Shown piece by piece: positions 1 through 7,111 of a DNA stretch of 34,065 bases. Each line of letters starts with the position of its first letter. Position 1 is the stretch's first letter. Origin of the DNA: Pseudomonadota bacterium (lineage in GTDB: Bacteria > Pseudomonadota > Gammaproteobacteria > Xanthomonadales > Xanthomonadaceae); contig JAFEFT010000033.1 of the NCBI GenBank assembly GCA_018240435.1, positions 1 to 34,065 on the forward strand, in the 5' to 3' direction. Both the position numbers and the translations under genes were made by a program. The notes under the pieces were generated by a model. The model was not told the origin of the DNA. It worked only from the letters and a program-made list of their open reading frames with translations, and did not search any database.

Positions 1-709
1 GACATCTTTCTTGACAACGACCGAGGCAGGGCGCCAGCAAGCCGATCACCGGCCGCAGCGGCTGGCGCACGGCATCGGCTTGCAAGGTCTTCAGCCGTTG
101 CAGGATGGACGTGTGCGCGGAGTCATCCAGCCGCGTGGCGATGCCGGCGCGGACCGGGTTGAGGTCCACATAGACCATTGCCGCCAGAGTGGCGCGGGTA
201 TCGCACAGGGCTTGCGCCTTGAAGCGGCCTTCCCAAAAGCGGCCCTTGCAGTCGTCCTCGGCATTGGCGGCGCGGGCGATGGGTTCGGCCAGGCAGCGCA
301 TCAGCCACGACAGGTCGGCCAGGCGGGCACGCAGTACCGCCACGCGTCCGGGTTGTTCGAGGATGCGTTGCTGCTTGGCGAGCTTCGCTGCGTCGTCGTC
401 ATTCGCAGGCGGAAACAGCCGCACCCAGCGTGCGGCCACTTCGGCACCGCTCCACGTCGCGGCGTGATGCGGATCGAGATGGACCACCACATGCAGGTGG
501 TTGCTCATCACCGCGTAGGCGTGGATGGCGACCGCGAAGCAGTCACCGAGCAGGCGCAAGCGTTGCTCGATCCAGTTCTTGCGGTGCTCGAAGGAGCGCC
601 GCGACAGACGATCGAAACCGCACAGGAAGGCCCGCCGGACGCAGCGCTGCACGCAGTGATAGGCACCAGCGGCACCGGGCGGGACCAAGAGGGAGCGGGC
701 TTGCGTCAT
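1..709 (-). CDS. REP-associated-type Y1 (IS200-like) transposase, 3' end missing
   Basis: Partial gene running off the left edge; 236 codons are visible from an ATG at 709. The protein has the HUH motif of Y1-family single-strand transposases (HLHVVVH, residues about 71-77, after AVMSN) and the family blocks FWEGRFKAQAL and YVDLNPVRAGI. Family members act on REP palindromes or single-stranded DNA through a catalytic tyrosine. This one looks like the stand-alone chromosomal (RAYT-like) type, not an IS200 with its own ends, because no such ends are seen. The last visible codons (from about 23 down to 2) lie in the 22 bp that recur inverted at the other window end, so the true C-terminus may be intact beyond the edge or replaced by a repeat. 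No clear Shine-Dalgarno precedes the ATG. Function is known from the family; activity here is unknown. Confidence 0.85.
   Translation of the reverse strand, partial: MTQARSLLVPPGAAGAYHCVQRCVRRAFLCGFDRLSRRSFEHRKNWIEQRLRLLGDCFAVAIHAYAVMSNHLHVVVHLDPHHAATWSGAEVAARWVRLFPPANDDDAAKLAKQQRILEQPGRVAVLRARLADLSWLMRCLAEPIARAANAEDDCKGRFWEGRFKAQALCDTRATLAAMVYVDLNPVRAGIATRLDDSAHTSILQRLKTLQADAVRQPLRPVIGLLAPCLGRCQERC
2..23 (-). repeat. 22-bp terminal inverted repeat, left copy
   Basis: Exact reverse complement of 34044-34065. The match stops at 23 on the inner side and cannot be followed outward past the window edge. It lies within the transposase coding frame. Confidence 0.9.
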
Positions 710-765
710 GCGGCCAGTGTCTGCAACCCGCGCGGTGTGCGCTATCGGCAAAGCACGCGATGGCG

Positions 766-783
766 TGTAGGGAAATCCCTACA
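766..783. repeat. 18-bp palindrome upstream of the transposase
   Basis: Self-complementary TGTAGGGAAATCCCTACA apart from the central AA. It lies in the 5' region of the Y1 transposase gene. It could be an operator, a REP-like hairpin recognised by the transposase, or both; the sequence does not decide. Confidence 0.6.
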
Positions 784-1025
784 AGGCACGTGGGCGTCTT
801 CGCCGCATCGTCTTCGCCGGATCGCCGCACCTCCGCATCCAAGGCACGTGGGTGTCCTCGCTGCACTCGCTGCACTTCGCTGCACTCCAACCGAACGCTT
901 CCGCAGCGCCCGTACTCGATCACCATCTGGAAACCTATCGAATACCCAAGCCATCACCACCGTCACCACCACGACCTTGCGTCAGCGGGGGCGTCCATGT
1001 ATGTCCTCGATGCCGCCTATCGGGT

Positions 1026-1032
1026 GTTAGGC
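1026..1032 (+). other. Integron-like core site GTTAGGC left of hicBA
   Basis: GTTAGGC matches the GTTRRRY core that ends attC or attI sites. Its exact complement GCCTAAC lies just after hicA at 1506-1512. No paired left half of an attC was found upstream, so at best this is a remnant. Confidence 0.35.
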
Positions 1033-1051
1033 CCTTAAAGACACTTGGCGG

Positions 1052-1076
1052 TACAATGCCTTGACACAACCGGAGG
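1052..1076 (+). promoter_or_regulatory. Putative hicBA -10 box and Shine-Dalgarno
   Basis: TACAAT at 1052-1057 is a five-of-six match to a sigma70 -10 box. GGAGG at 1072-1076 lies 7 nt before the ATG at 1084 and decides the hicB start over the upstream in-frame TTG at 1045. No good -35 box is visible at the normal distance. Confidence 0.4.
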
Positions 1077-1083
1077 CTACCTT

Positions 1084-1293
1084 ATGCAGCTCACTGCTGT
1101 TCTAATTCCCGCCGAGGAAGGCGGCTTTGTTGCGCTGAATCCTGAGACTGGTACTTCCACTCAGGGCGAGTCGATTGAGGAAGCATTGGCCAATCTCCAG
1201 GAGGCCACAGAGCTGTACTTGGAAGAATTCCCAATCACTTCCTACGGCAAGGCCCTGTTGACTACTTTCGAAGTCGCAGCTCGTGCCGCCTAG
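1084..1293 (+). CDS. hicB: HicB-family antitoxin
   Basis: 69-aa protein opening with the HicB-type partial RNase H-like fold: MQLTAVLIPAEEGGFVAL, then NPETGTSTQGES and the helix EEALANLQEATELYLEEF. HicB antitoxins bind and neutralise the mRNA interferase HicA and usually repress their own operon. No obvious ribbon-helix-helix or HTH domain follows residue 60, so DNA binding may be weak or done by the complex. The ATG at 1084 is preceded by GGAGG. The gene overlaps hicA by 11 nt, so the pair is translationally coupled. The order is antitoxin first, the reverse of the E. coli hicAB order. Base composition is less GC-rich than the core genes, in keeping with mobile origin. Confidence 0.88.
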   Translation: MQLTAVLIPAEEGGFVALNPETGTSTQGESIEEALANLQEATELYLEEFPITSYGKALLTTFEVAARAA

Positions 1294-1501
1294 CCTCCCG
1301 CACATTTCGGGCACGGAAGTAGTGCGCGCGTTGGAAAAGCTTGGTTTTACTGCTGTGCGTCAAAAGGGCAGTCATGTCGTGTTGCGCCGAGGCTCAGCCG
1401 GCTGCGTTGTTCCGCTACATCGCGAGCTCAAGATTGGCACATTATCTGGCGTTCTAAAGCAAGCAGGCGTCGCGGCAGATGAGTTCATGTGCGTACTCTG
1501 A
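1283..1501 (+). CDS. hicA: HicA-family mRNA interferase toxin
   Basis: 72-aa protein from a GTG start inside the end of hicB. It shows the double-stranded-RNA-binding-like HicA fold signature: an N-terminal helix (VVRALEKLGF), then RQKGSHVVLRR with the conserved catalytic histidine (His31), then VPLHRELKIGTLSGVLKQAG. HicA toxins cleave mRNA and tmRNA in a ribosome-independent way and are held in check by HicB. All hallmark residues are present, so the toxin looks intact. The stop is followed within 5 nt by GCCTAAC, an integron-like core site. Confidence 0.9.
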   Translation: MPPSLPHISGTEVVRALEKLGFTAVRQKGSHVVLRRGSAGCVVPLHRELKIGTLSGVLKQAGVAADEFMCVL

Positions 1502-1505
1502 CGGG

Positions 1506-1512
1506 GCCTAAC
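1506..1512 (+). other. Integron-like core site GCCTAAC right of hicBA
   Basis: GCCTAAC fits the RYYYAAC consensus that opens an attC site and is the exact complement of GTTAGGC at 1026-1032; the match extends to 9 bp of inverted repeat. The remainder of an attC (palindromic body and closing GTTRRRY) is not found downstream, where Rhs-like sequence begins by about 1550. Confidence 0.35.
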
Positions 1513-1545
1513 GAAAAGAAACACGGGATCAGATCTATAAATGTA

Positions 1546-1932
1546 GCGCCCAGCCAGTGCGAGTCCGACCGCGCCAGCATTCCGGCCAGCGCGCAAACGC
1601 AGCGCATGTACGACGCCCGCAACCGGGTGTTGTCGGTGAGCGAGCCCGACGGCCTGGACAACCTGTCGTACCGCTACTTCAACGACGGTGCCTTGCAGAC
1701 GGCGGGCAGCGGCAGCGGTGCGGCGTTCACGCAGTGGAGCTACACCTACACCAAGACCCGCCTGCCGCTGACCGAAACGCTCACCCTCGACAGCCGCAGC
1801 AGCACGATCGCGCACACGTACGACGCGCTGGGCCACCCGAGCCAGCTGACGTATCCGGACGGTCTGACGATCGCCAGCGCGCCCAACGCGCTGGGCCAGC
1901 CGACGCTGTCGCCGCAGCCATCGCCGCCGTAA
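1546..1932 (+). pseudogene. Rhs/YD-repeat gene fragment
   Basis: The open frame encodes YD-repeat sequence (RMYDARNRVLSVSEPDG, LSYRYFNDGALQTAGS, IAHTYDALGHPSQLTYPDG) as found in Rhs proteins, but only about 125 residues of it. There is no N-terminal part, no core-end motif (DPxGL) and no toxin tip; it breaks off in a proline-rich stop at 1932, just 39 nt before the next gene. It differs in sequence from the repeats of the complete Rhs gene at 28833-33236. Best read as a remnant of a second Rhs locus, perhaps left by recombination. A short expressed protein from the frame's upstream start at 1489 cannot be excluded. Confidence 0.7.
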
Positions 1933-1971
1933 ACTGCGGCTGTCACACATCACGCGCACGGAGCTCCGTAC

Positions 1972-3123
1972 TTGAATCCGATCCAGTCGAAGTTGCCCAA
2001 GGTCGGCACCACCATCTTCACGGTGATGTCGCAGCTGGCCGGCGAACACAAGGCCGTCAATCTCGGTCAGGGGTTTCCTGATTTCTCGCCACCCGAGCCG
2101 CTGGTCGAGGCGTTGGCGCGGGCCGCGCGCGAGGGTCGCAACCAGTATTCGCCAATGAGCGGCTGGCCGGCGTTGCGGCAGGCGATCGCGGCGAAGACGA
2201 AAAAAATCTACGGGCGCGATGTCGATGCGGATGCCGAGATCACCGTCACCAGCGGCGGCAGCGAGGCGATCTTCGACGCGGTGCTGGCGTTGGTGCGCGC
2301 GGGTGAAGAGGTGATAGTGCTCGATCCCTGCTACGACTGTTACGAGCCGGCGATCGAGCTGGCCGGTGCGCGCGCAGTGCATGTGCCGCTGGATGCGCGC
2401 GATTTCGGGGTGGATTGGCAGCGGGTGCGCGATGCGATCACGCCGCGCACGCGAATGCTGATGATCAACTCGCCGCACAATCCGTCCGGCGCGATGCTGT
2501 CGGCGCAGGACATGGCGACGCTGGCGGACATCCTGCGCGGCACCGACATCGTGCTGTTGTCCGACGAGGTCTACGAGCACATCGTCTACGACGGCGCGCG
2601 CCACGAATCGGTGCTGCGCTATCCCGAGCTCGCTGAACGTGCGGTGGTAATTTCGAGTTTCGGCAAGACGTATCACTGCACCGGCTGGAAGGTCGGCTAC
2701 GCAGTCGCGCCGACCGCGCTAAGTGCCGAATTCCGCAAGGTGCATCAGTACAACACGTTCTGCACGTTCACCCCGGCGCAGGTGGCGCTGGCGGAGATGC
2801 TGGAACGGCATCCCGAACACCACGAGGACCTTGGCGCGTTCTATCAGCCCAAACGCGATCATTTTCGCGAGCTGCTGGCGCGTACGAAATTCAAGCCGCT
2901 GCCGGTGCCCGGCGGCTATTTCCAGCTCGTCGATTATTCGGCGGTGAGCGACCTGCCCGACATCGAATTCGCGCGCTGGCTGACGATCGAGCACGGCGTC
3001 ACCGGCATCCCGCTGTCGCCGTTCTATGAGACCCCGCCGGCCTCGCAGCGGCTGCTGCGGCTGTGTTTCGCCAAGAGTGAGGCAACGCTGGAGGCGGCGA
3101 TCGCGAGGCTGGAGACGATATGA
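1972..3123 (+). CDS. ybdL: PLP-dependent methionine/glutamine aminotransferase (YbdL-like)
   Basis: 383-aa class I/II fold-type I aminotransferase. Signatures: LGQGFPDF near the N-terminus, TSGGSEAIF, MINSPHNPSG, the YEHIVYDG region, and SSFGKTYHCTGWKVGY carrying the PLP-binding Lys232. The opening (SKLPKVGTTIF) and length match E. coli YbdL, a methionine aminotransferase of 386 aa. Family members transfer the amino group of methionine or glutamine to keto acids and can regenerate methionine from 4-methylthio-2-oxobutanoate. The start is a TTG at 1972 with GGAG at 1960-1963. The stop overlaps the next start (ATGA), coupling it to an omega-amidase that would remove alpha-ketoglutaramate, the product of glutamine transamination. 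Exact substrate is inferred. Confidence 0.88.
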   Translation: MNPIQSKLPKVGTTIFTVMSQLAGEHKAVNLGQGFPDFSPPEPLVEALARAAREGRNQYSPMSGWPALRQAIAAKTKKIYGRDVDADAEITVTSGGSEAIFDAVLALVRAGEEVIVLDPCYDCYEPAIELAGARAVHVPLDARDFGVDWQRVRDAITPRTRMLMINSPHNPSGAMLSAQDMATLADILRGTDIVLLSDEVYEHIVYDGARHESVLRYPELAERAVVISSFGKTYHCTGWKVGYAVAPTALSAEFRKVHQYNTFCTFTPAQVALAEMLERHPEHHEDLGAFYQPKRDHFRELLARTKFKPLPVPGGYFQLVDYSAVSDLPDIEFARWLTIEHGVTGIPLSPFYETPPASQRLLRLCFAKSEATLEAAIARLETI

Positions 3124-3917
3124 AAGACCTCCGCGTTTCCCTCGTGCAAGGTGCCACCCTTTGGCATGATCCGGCCGGCAACCGCGATTACTACGGCGAG
3201 TTGATCGCGCCGTTGCACGGCCACACCGATCTGATCGTGCTGCCCGAGACGTTCACCAGCGGCTTTTCCAACGCGGCGATCGACAACGCCGAAACGATGG
3301 AAGGCCCGACGGTGCACTGGCTGCTTGCGCAGGCGCGGGCGGCGAAGGCGGCGGTGACCGGCAGCGTGCAACTGCGCACCGAACAGGGCGTGTTCAATCG
3401 CCTGCTGTTCGCCAAGCCAGACGGCGCGCTGTTTCATTACGACAAGCGCCATCTGTTCCGTTATGCCGGAGAACACGAACGCTACGCCGCCGGCCGCGAA
3501 CGGCTGACCATCGAATGGCGCGGCTGGCGCATCTGCCCGCTGGTCTGTTACGACCTGCGCTTTCCGGTGTTCGCGCGCAATCGTTTCGATGGCGAGCGCA
3601 AGGACGGCCTCGACTACGATTTGCTGCTGTTCGTCGCCAACTGGCCCGGCGTGCGTGCGTATCCGTGGAAGACGCTGCTGCGGGCCCGAGCGATCGAAAA
3701 CCTGTGCTACGTCGCCGGCGTCAACCGCGTCGGGCATGACGGCAATGGCCTGGACTACGCCGGTGACAGCGCGGTGATCGACTTCCTCGGCCATCCCGCC
3801 AGCGAATGCGGGAATCAGGAAGTGGTGGCGACGACGACATTGCTGGCCGAGGAACTGCTGGCGCATCGCAAGCGGTTTCCGGCGATGCTCGATGCCGATC
3901 GGTTTGCGCTGGAGTGA
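3120..3917 (+). CDS. yafV: Omega-amidase, nitrilase superfamily (YafV/Nit2 type)
   Basis: 265-aa carbon-nitrogen hydrolase with the Glu-Lys-Cys triad: Glu43 (VLPETF), Lys109 (YDKRHLF) and Cys143 (LVCYDLRFP). The phrase RHLFRYAGEHERY and the length fit the YafV/Nit2 omega-amidases, which hydrolyse alpha-ketoglutaramate (and alpha-ketosuccinamate) to the keto acid and ammonia. The ATG overlaps the stop of the aminotransferase by 4 nt, so both enzymes are made together as a glutamine transaminase-omega-amidase route that drives keto-acid amination forward. The gene is followed by a large repeat array separating it from the convergent rluB. Confidence 0.9.
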   Translation: MKDLRVSLVQGATLWHDPAGNRDYYGELIAPLHGHTDLIVLPETFTSGFSNAAIDNAETMEGPTVHWLLAQARAAKAAVTGSVQLRTEQGVFNRLLFAKPDGALFHYDKRHLFRYAGEHERYAAGRERLTIEWRGWRICPLVCYDLRFPVFARNRFDGERKDGLDYDLLLFVANWPGVRAYPWKTLLRARAIENLCYVAGVNRVGHDGNGLDYAGDSAVIDFLGHPASECGNQEVVATTTLLAEELLAHRKRFPAMLDADRFALE

Positions 3918-3965
3918 GTTGCCGCTCGCGGGCGTGGTTCCCGTCGACAGGCTCGGGGCAGGCCA

Positions 3966-4400
3966 GGCTCACCGTGAGCGGTTCGTTTCGATCGTGGTTC
4001 GACAGGCTCACCACGAACGGGTTGGCTCACCGTGAGCGGTTTGGCTCGCCGCGAATGGTTCGGCTCACCGCGGGCGGTTCGAGTTCGATCGTGGTTCGAC
4101 AGGCTCACCACGAACGGGTTGACTCACCGTGAGCAGTTTGACTCACCGCGAATGGTTTGGCTCACCACGAACGGGTTCGGCTCACCGCGGGCGGTTAGAT
4201 TCAATCGTGGTTCGACAGGCTCACCACGAACGGTTTGACTCACCGTGAGCAGTTTGACTCACCGCGAATGGTTTGGCTCACCACGAACGGTTCGGCTCGC
4301 CGCGGGCGGTTAGATTCAATCGTGGTTCGACAGGCTCACCACGAACGGTGCAACGGGCTCACCGTGAGCGGTTCGGCTCGCCGCGGGCGGTTCGTGTTCA
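3966..4400. repeat. Nested array of ~18 degenerate 19-bp palindromic units
   Basis: About 18 copies of a 19-bp unit of the form GGCTCACCrCGAAyGGtTt fill the space between the convergent genes yafV and rluB. Units such as GCTCACCGTGAGC are near-palindromic. A higher-order period is visible: ATCGTGGTTCGACAGGCTC recurs at 3991, 4088, 4204 and 4319 (spacing 97, 116 and 115 bp). The last unit runs into the rluB stop codon. The unit belongs to the xanthomonad CGACAGGCTCAC family of dispersed REP-like sequences, also present at 8120-8275. Several frames stay open through the array but encode only the repeat. The array may act as a two-way terminator. Confidence 0.85.
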
Positions 4401-6266
4401 ATCCTCATCCCGCGGCAGGCCCTCATAACGTGGGCCGCGTGGTGCGTGTGGGCGATTGCCGCGCGGGCTGCCGGCGGGCTTGCCGCCGGGGCCGCGTGCG
4501 TGCGGCGGACGCTGGCCGTCGCGGCGCGGGCCTTGCGGGCCGCGATCGTGTCCGCCTTGCGGGCGCTCATTGCGCTGCTCGTTGAAGCGTCCGCGATCGC
4601 CGCGCGAATCGTCGTTGAAACGGCCGCGTGCGCCTTCGCCGGGTCGTGACGGATAGCCTTGCGCGTCACGCGCTCCGGGGTAGCCGCCACCGTGCGGTCG
4701 CGGTGCGCCTGGGCCGCGCTGGCCACGCGGTGCATGCGCGTTGGCACCACCGCCCGGGCGTCCGGCGCCACGGTGATGGCCGCCGTGCGGCGGACGCGGG
4801 CCGGTGTCGACGCCCTCGGGTACGTACCAACTGCGAAATTCGCTGCCATTGCCGGCGTGGCCGGGTGCGCCGCCATTGCGCGGCGGGCGGCCCTGAGCGA
4901 ATGGTTTGTCGCCGCGCGGCGGACGGCCTTGACCGTACGGCTTGTCGCCGCGCGGCGGGCGACCTTGGCCGTACGGCTTGTCGCTGCGCGGCGTATATGG
5001 GCGATCACCACGGGGCGCATACGGTCGATCGCCTCGCGCCGTGCCAGGGTGTCCGGCACCGGTGTGCGCCGCGTTGGGACGGCCTCGGTAGCCGCCGCGC
5101 GCCGGCGCCGGTTTGTCGTGGCTGTACGACGCCGGTGGCTGGTCTTCATGGCGACCGTGCCCTCGGTGCGGCGCGCCGTGGCCGCCCGCTGCACCCTTCT
5201 TGCCGTAGCCGCCATGCGGTTTGCGCCCGGCGCCGCGACCGGGACGATCGTCGCGCACGTGATCGAAACGGCGCAGTTCGCGGCCCTCGTCGGCGGTCGA
5301 GAACGCGCCGTTGACATACGCCTTGCCGGCGCGTTCGTCCTTGTGCAGATGGATTTCGTTGCGCGCCTTGCGCTGGCCGATCACCGGCTGCAAGGTCAGC
5401 ACCTGCGCGCCGCCTTCCAGGCCGAGTTCCTTTTGCATCGCCGCGACCTGATCTTGCGCCAGTTCCTCGCTTTGCCCGCGCTTGAGCAGGCGGGGCAGGG
5501 TGATCGTGCCGTAGCGGATGCGCTTGAGGCGGCTGACCTGGAAGCCTTGCGACTCCCACAGCCGGCGCACTTCACGGTTGCGGCCTTCCTTCACCGCGAC
5601 GCGGAACCAGGCGTGCGAATCGGAACTGTTGATCGGCTCGATGACATCGAACCTGGCCGGGCCATCGTCGAGGGCGACGCCGCGCTTGAGGCGATCGACG
5701 ATGTTCTCGGGCACCTCGCCGTGGATGCGGCAGACGTACTCGCGCTCGACTTCGCGCGAGGGATGCATCAGCGCATTGGCCAGTTCGCCGTCGGTGGTCA
5801 GCAGCAGCAAGCCGGTGGTGTTGATGTCGAGACGACCGACCGCGATCCAGCGCGCGCCCTTGATGTTGGGCAGCGATTCGAAGATGGTCGGGCGGCCTTC
5901 GGGATCTTCGCGGGTGGTGACCTCGCCCTCGGGCTTGTTGTAGATCAGCACGCGCGCCGGCTCGTTGAGGGCGCTGGCGACGAAGCTGCGACCGTCGAGA
6001 TCGACGCGATCGCCGCTGCGGATCGATTGCCCGGTCGTCGCGACTTCGCCATTGACGCGCACCAGCCCGTGCGCGATGCGTTCTTCCAGCGCTCGCCGCG
6101 AACCCAGCCCGGCCTGGGCCAGCACCTTGTGCAGGCGCTCTTCGAGCTTGGGCGCGCCGGTATCGTCGCCGCCGCGATTGAGCGAAAGCCGGTTGCGCGT
6201 GCCTTCAGTGGCGGGTTTGGCGTGATGGCCGTGGCGGTCGTGGGTGCGGTCGTGCTGGTCAGTCAT
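4398..6266 (-). CDS. rluB: 23S rRNA pseudouridine synthase RluB with long disordered Arg/Gly-rich tail
   Basis: 622-aa protein from the ATG at 6266, which overlaps the scpB stop. Residues 41-85 form an S4 RNA-binding domain (ERLHKVLAQAGLGSRRALEE) and 105-260 the RsuA/RluB-type catalytic domain with GRLDINTTGLLLL, catalytic Asp147. The family isomerises U2605 of 23S rRNA (E. coli numbering). E. coli RluB is about 290 aa; here some 280 extra residues from about 340 on are Gly/Arg/Pro-rich, with repeated blocks such as GDKPYGQGRPPR, and are surely disordered and highly basic. A longer frame begins at 6422, but its N-terminus is low-complexity antisense of scpB, so 6266 is preferred. Operon: scpA-scpB-rluB. 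Confidence 0.88.
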   Translation of the reverse strand: MTDQHDRTHDRHGHHAKPATEGTRNRLSLNRGGDDTGAPKLEERLHKVLAQAGLGSRRALEERIAHGLVRVNGEVATTGQSIRSGDRVDLDGRSFVASALNEPARVLIYNKPEGEVTTREDPEGRPTIFESLPNIKGARWIAVGRLDINTTGLLLLTTDGELANALMHPSREVEREYVCRIHGEVPENIVDRLKRGVALDDGPARFDVIEPINSSDSHAWFRVAVKEGRNREVRRLWESQGFQVSRLKRIRYGTITLPRLLKRGQSEELAQDQVAAMQKELGLEGGAQVLTLQPVIGQRKARNEIHLHKDERAGKAYVNGAFSTADEGRELRRFDHVRDDRPGRGAGRKPHGGYGKKGAAGGHGAPHRGHGRHEDQPPASYSHDKPAPARGGYRGRPNAAHTGAGHPGTARGDRPYAPRGDRPYTPRSDKPYGQGRPPRGDKPYGQGRPPRGDKPFAQGRPPRNGGAPGHAGNGSEFRSWYVPEGVDTGPRPPHGGHHRGAGRPGGGANAHAPRGQRGPGAPRPHGGGYPGARDAQGYPSRPGEGARGRFNDDSRGDRGRFNEQRNERPQGGHDRGPQGPRRDGQRPPHARGPGGKPAGSPRGNRPHAPRGPRYEGLPRDED

Positions 6267-7014
6267 GGTGGGGCTCGGGCGCGATCTCGCGCGATGGGTT
6301 CGTGGTGGCGTCGATGGTTGCGTCGACGGTGGTGGTTTCGGGGTCATCGGCAGGCGCGTCCTCGCTGGCGCTGGCGATGGCCGGCATCGCGTCGCCTTCG
6401 CCGCCGTCGATGGCGCTGTCATCGCCGCTCATCTCGATGATCGCCACGGTCGGCGCGGCTTCGAAGGGAAGTTGCGGATCGATGTCGGGAATCTCGCCGA
6501 TCTCGGCCAGCGGCGGCAATTGGTCGAGGCTGCGCAGGCCGAAGTAATCCAGGAAGCTGCGCGTGGTTCCGTACAGCGCCGGCTTGCCGGGCACGTCGCG
6601 GTGGCCGACGACGCGGATCCATTCGCGATCTTCCAGCGTCTTGATGGTGTTGGTGTTGACCGCCACGCCGCGCACCTGCTCGATTTCGCCGCGGGTGATG
6701 GGCTGCCGGTAGGCGATCAGCGCCAGCGTTTCCAGCGTCGCACGGGTGTATTTGGCCTGCCTCTCGGCCCACAGCCGCGCCACCCATGGCTGCACGCTGG
6801 CGCGTACCTGGTAGCGCCAACCGGAGGCGACTTCGAGCAACTCCACGCCGCGTTCGCCGCAGTCGTTGCGCAGCGTGTCGATGGCGCGTGCGATGTCGTC
6901 GCGCGTCACCGCCGGCTCGTCGGCGAACAGTTCGGCCAACTGGGCGAGCGACAGCGGCCGCTGCGCGGCGAGCAGGGCGGCTTCGATGATGCGGGCGAGG
7001 GCGGATGGTTCCAT
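6259..7014 (-). CDS. scpB: Segregation and condensation protein B
   Basis: 251-aa ScpB, a winged-helix dimer that with ScpA forms the non-SMC part of bacterial condensin. Typical blocks: LARIIEAALLAAQRPLSLAQL, VASGWRYQVR, LETLALIAYRQPITRGEIE, RGVAVNTNTIKTLEDREWI and LYGTTRSFLDYFGL. After about residue 180 comes an acidic, Ala/Asp/Thr-rich tail lacking known domains, common in xanthomonad ScpB. The start at 7014 (MEPSALARII) is chosen over the longer frame from 7197 because the extra residues are translated from an intergenic palindrome. The 3' end overlaps rluB by 8 nt. scpA lies 97 nt upstream. Confidence 0.92.
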   Translation of the reverse strand: MEPSALARIIEAALLAAQRPLSLAQLAELFADEPAVTRDDIARAIDTLRNDCGERGVELLEVASGWRYQVRASVQPWVARLWAERQAKYTRATLETLALIAYRQPITRGEIEQVRGVAVNTNTIKTLEDREWIRVVGHRDVPGKPALYGTTRSFLDYFGLRSLDQLPPLAEIGEIPDIDPQLPFEAAPTVAIIEMSGDDSAIDGGEGDAMPAIASASEDAPADDPETTTVDATIDATTNPSREIAPEPHHD

Positions 7015-7029
7015 TGTGTTCGTGGTTCG

Positions 7030-7090
7030 CTGTCCTTCTCCGTCCGCGAGAAGGTGCCCCGGCAGGGGCGGATGAGGGACGGTCGTCACG
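7030..7090. repeat. REP-like palindrome between scpA and scpB
   Basis: CCTTCTC at 7034-7040 pairs with GAGAAGG at 7048-7054, followed by GTGCCCCGGCAGGGGCGGATGAGGG, a common xanthomonad dispersed intergenic element. It sits inside the scpA-scpB gap and could modulate mRNA stability. Confidence 0.6.
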
Positions 7091-7111
7091 GTTTGCGAGG
7101 GTGTGCGGAGT

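Larger units (their letters stand above)
710..1083. other. Gene-free stretch between transposase and hicB, with palindrome and direct repeat
   Basis: No convincing gene. It holds a perfect 8-bp stem palindrome with an AA centre at 766-783 (TGTAGGGA-AA-TCCCTACA), about 57 bp upstream of the transposase start, and a 21-bp near-direct repeat at 783-803 and 841-861 (core AAGGCACGTGGG) with two differences. Reading frames crossing it have no recognisable protein character. The right part carries the putative hicBA promoter and an integron-like core site. Confidence 0.7.

Noticed and set aside
4032-4238. Small frames with SPRMVWLTTNG-like repeats
   Set aside because: They only translate the 19-bp repeat array.
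3966-4400. Possible CRISPR array
   Set aside because: Units are contiguous and degenerate with no unique spacers of constant length and no cas genes.
4659-6440. 593-aa plus-strand frame
   Set aside because: Antisense of rluB; the rluB strand carries S4 and pseudouridine synthase motifs.
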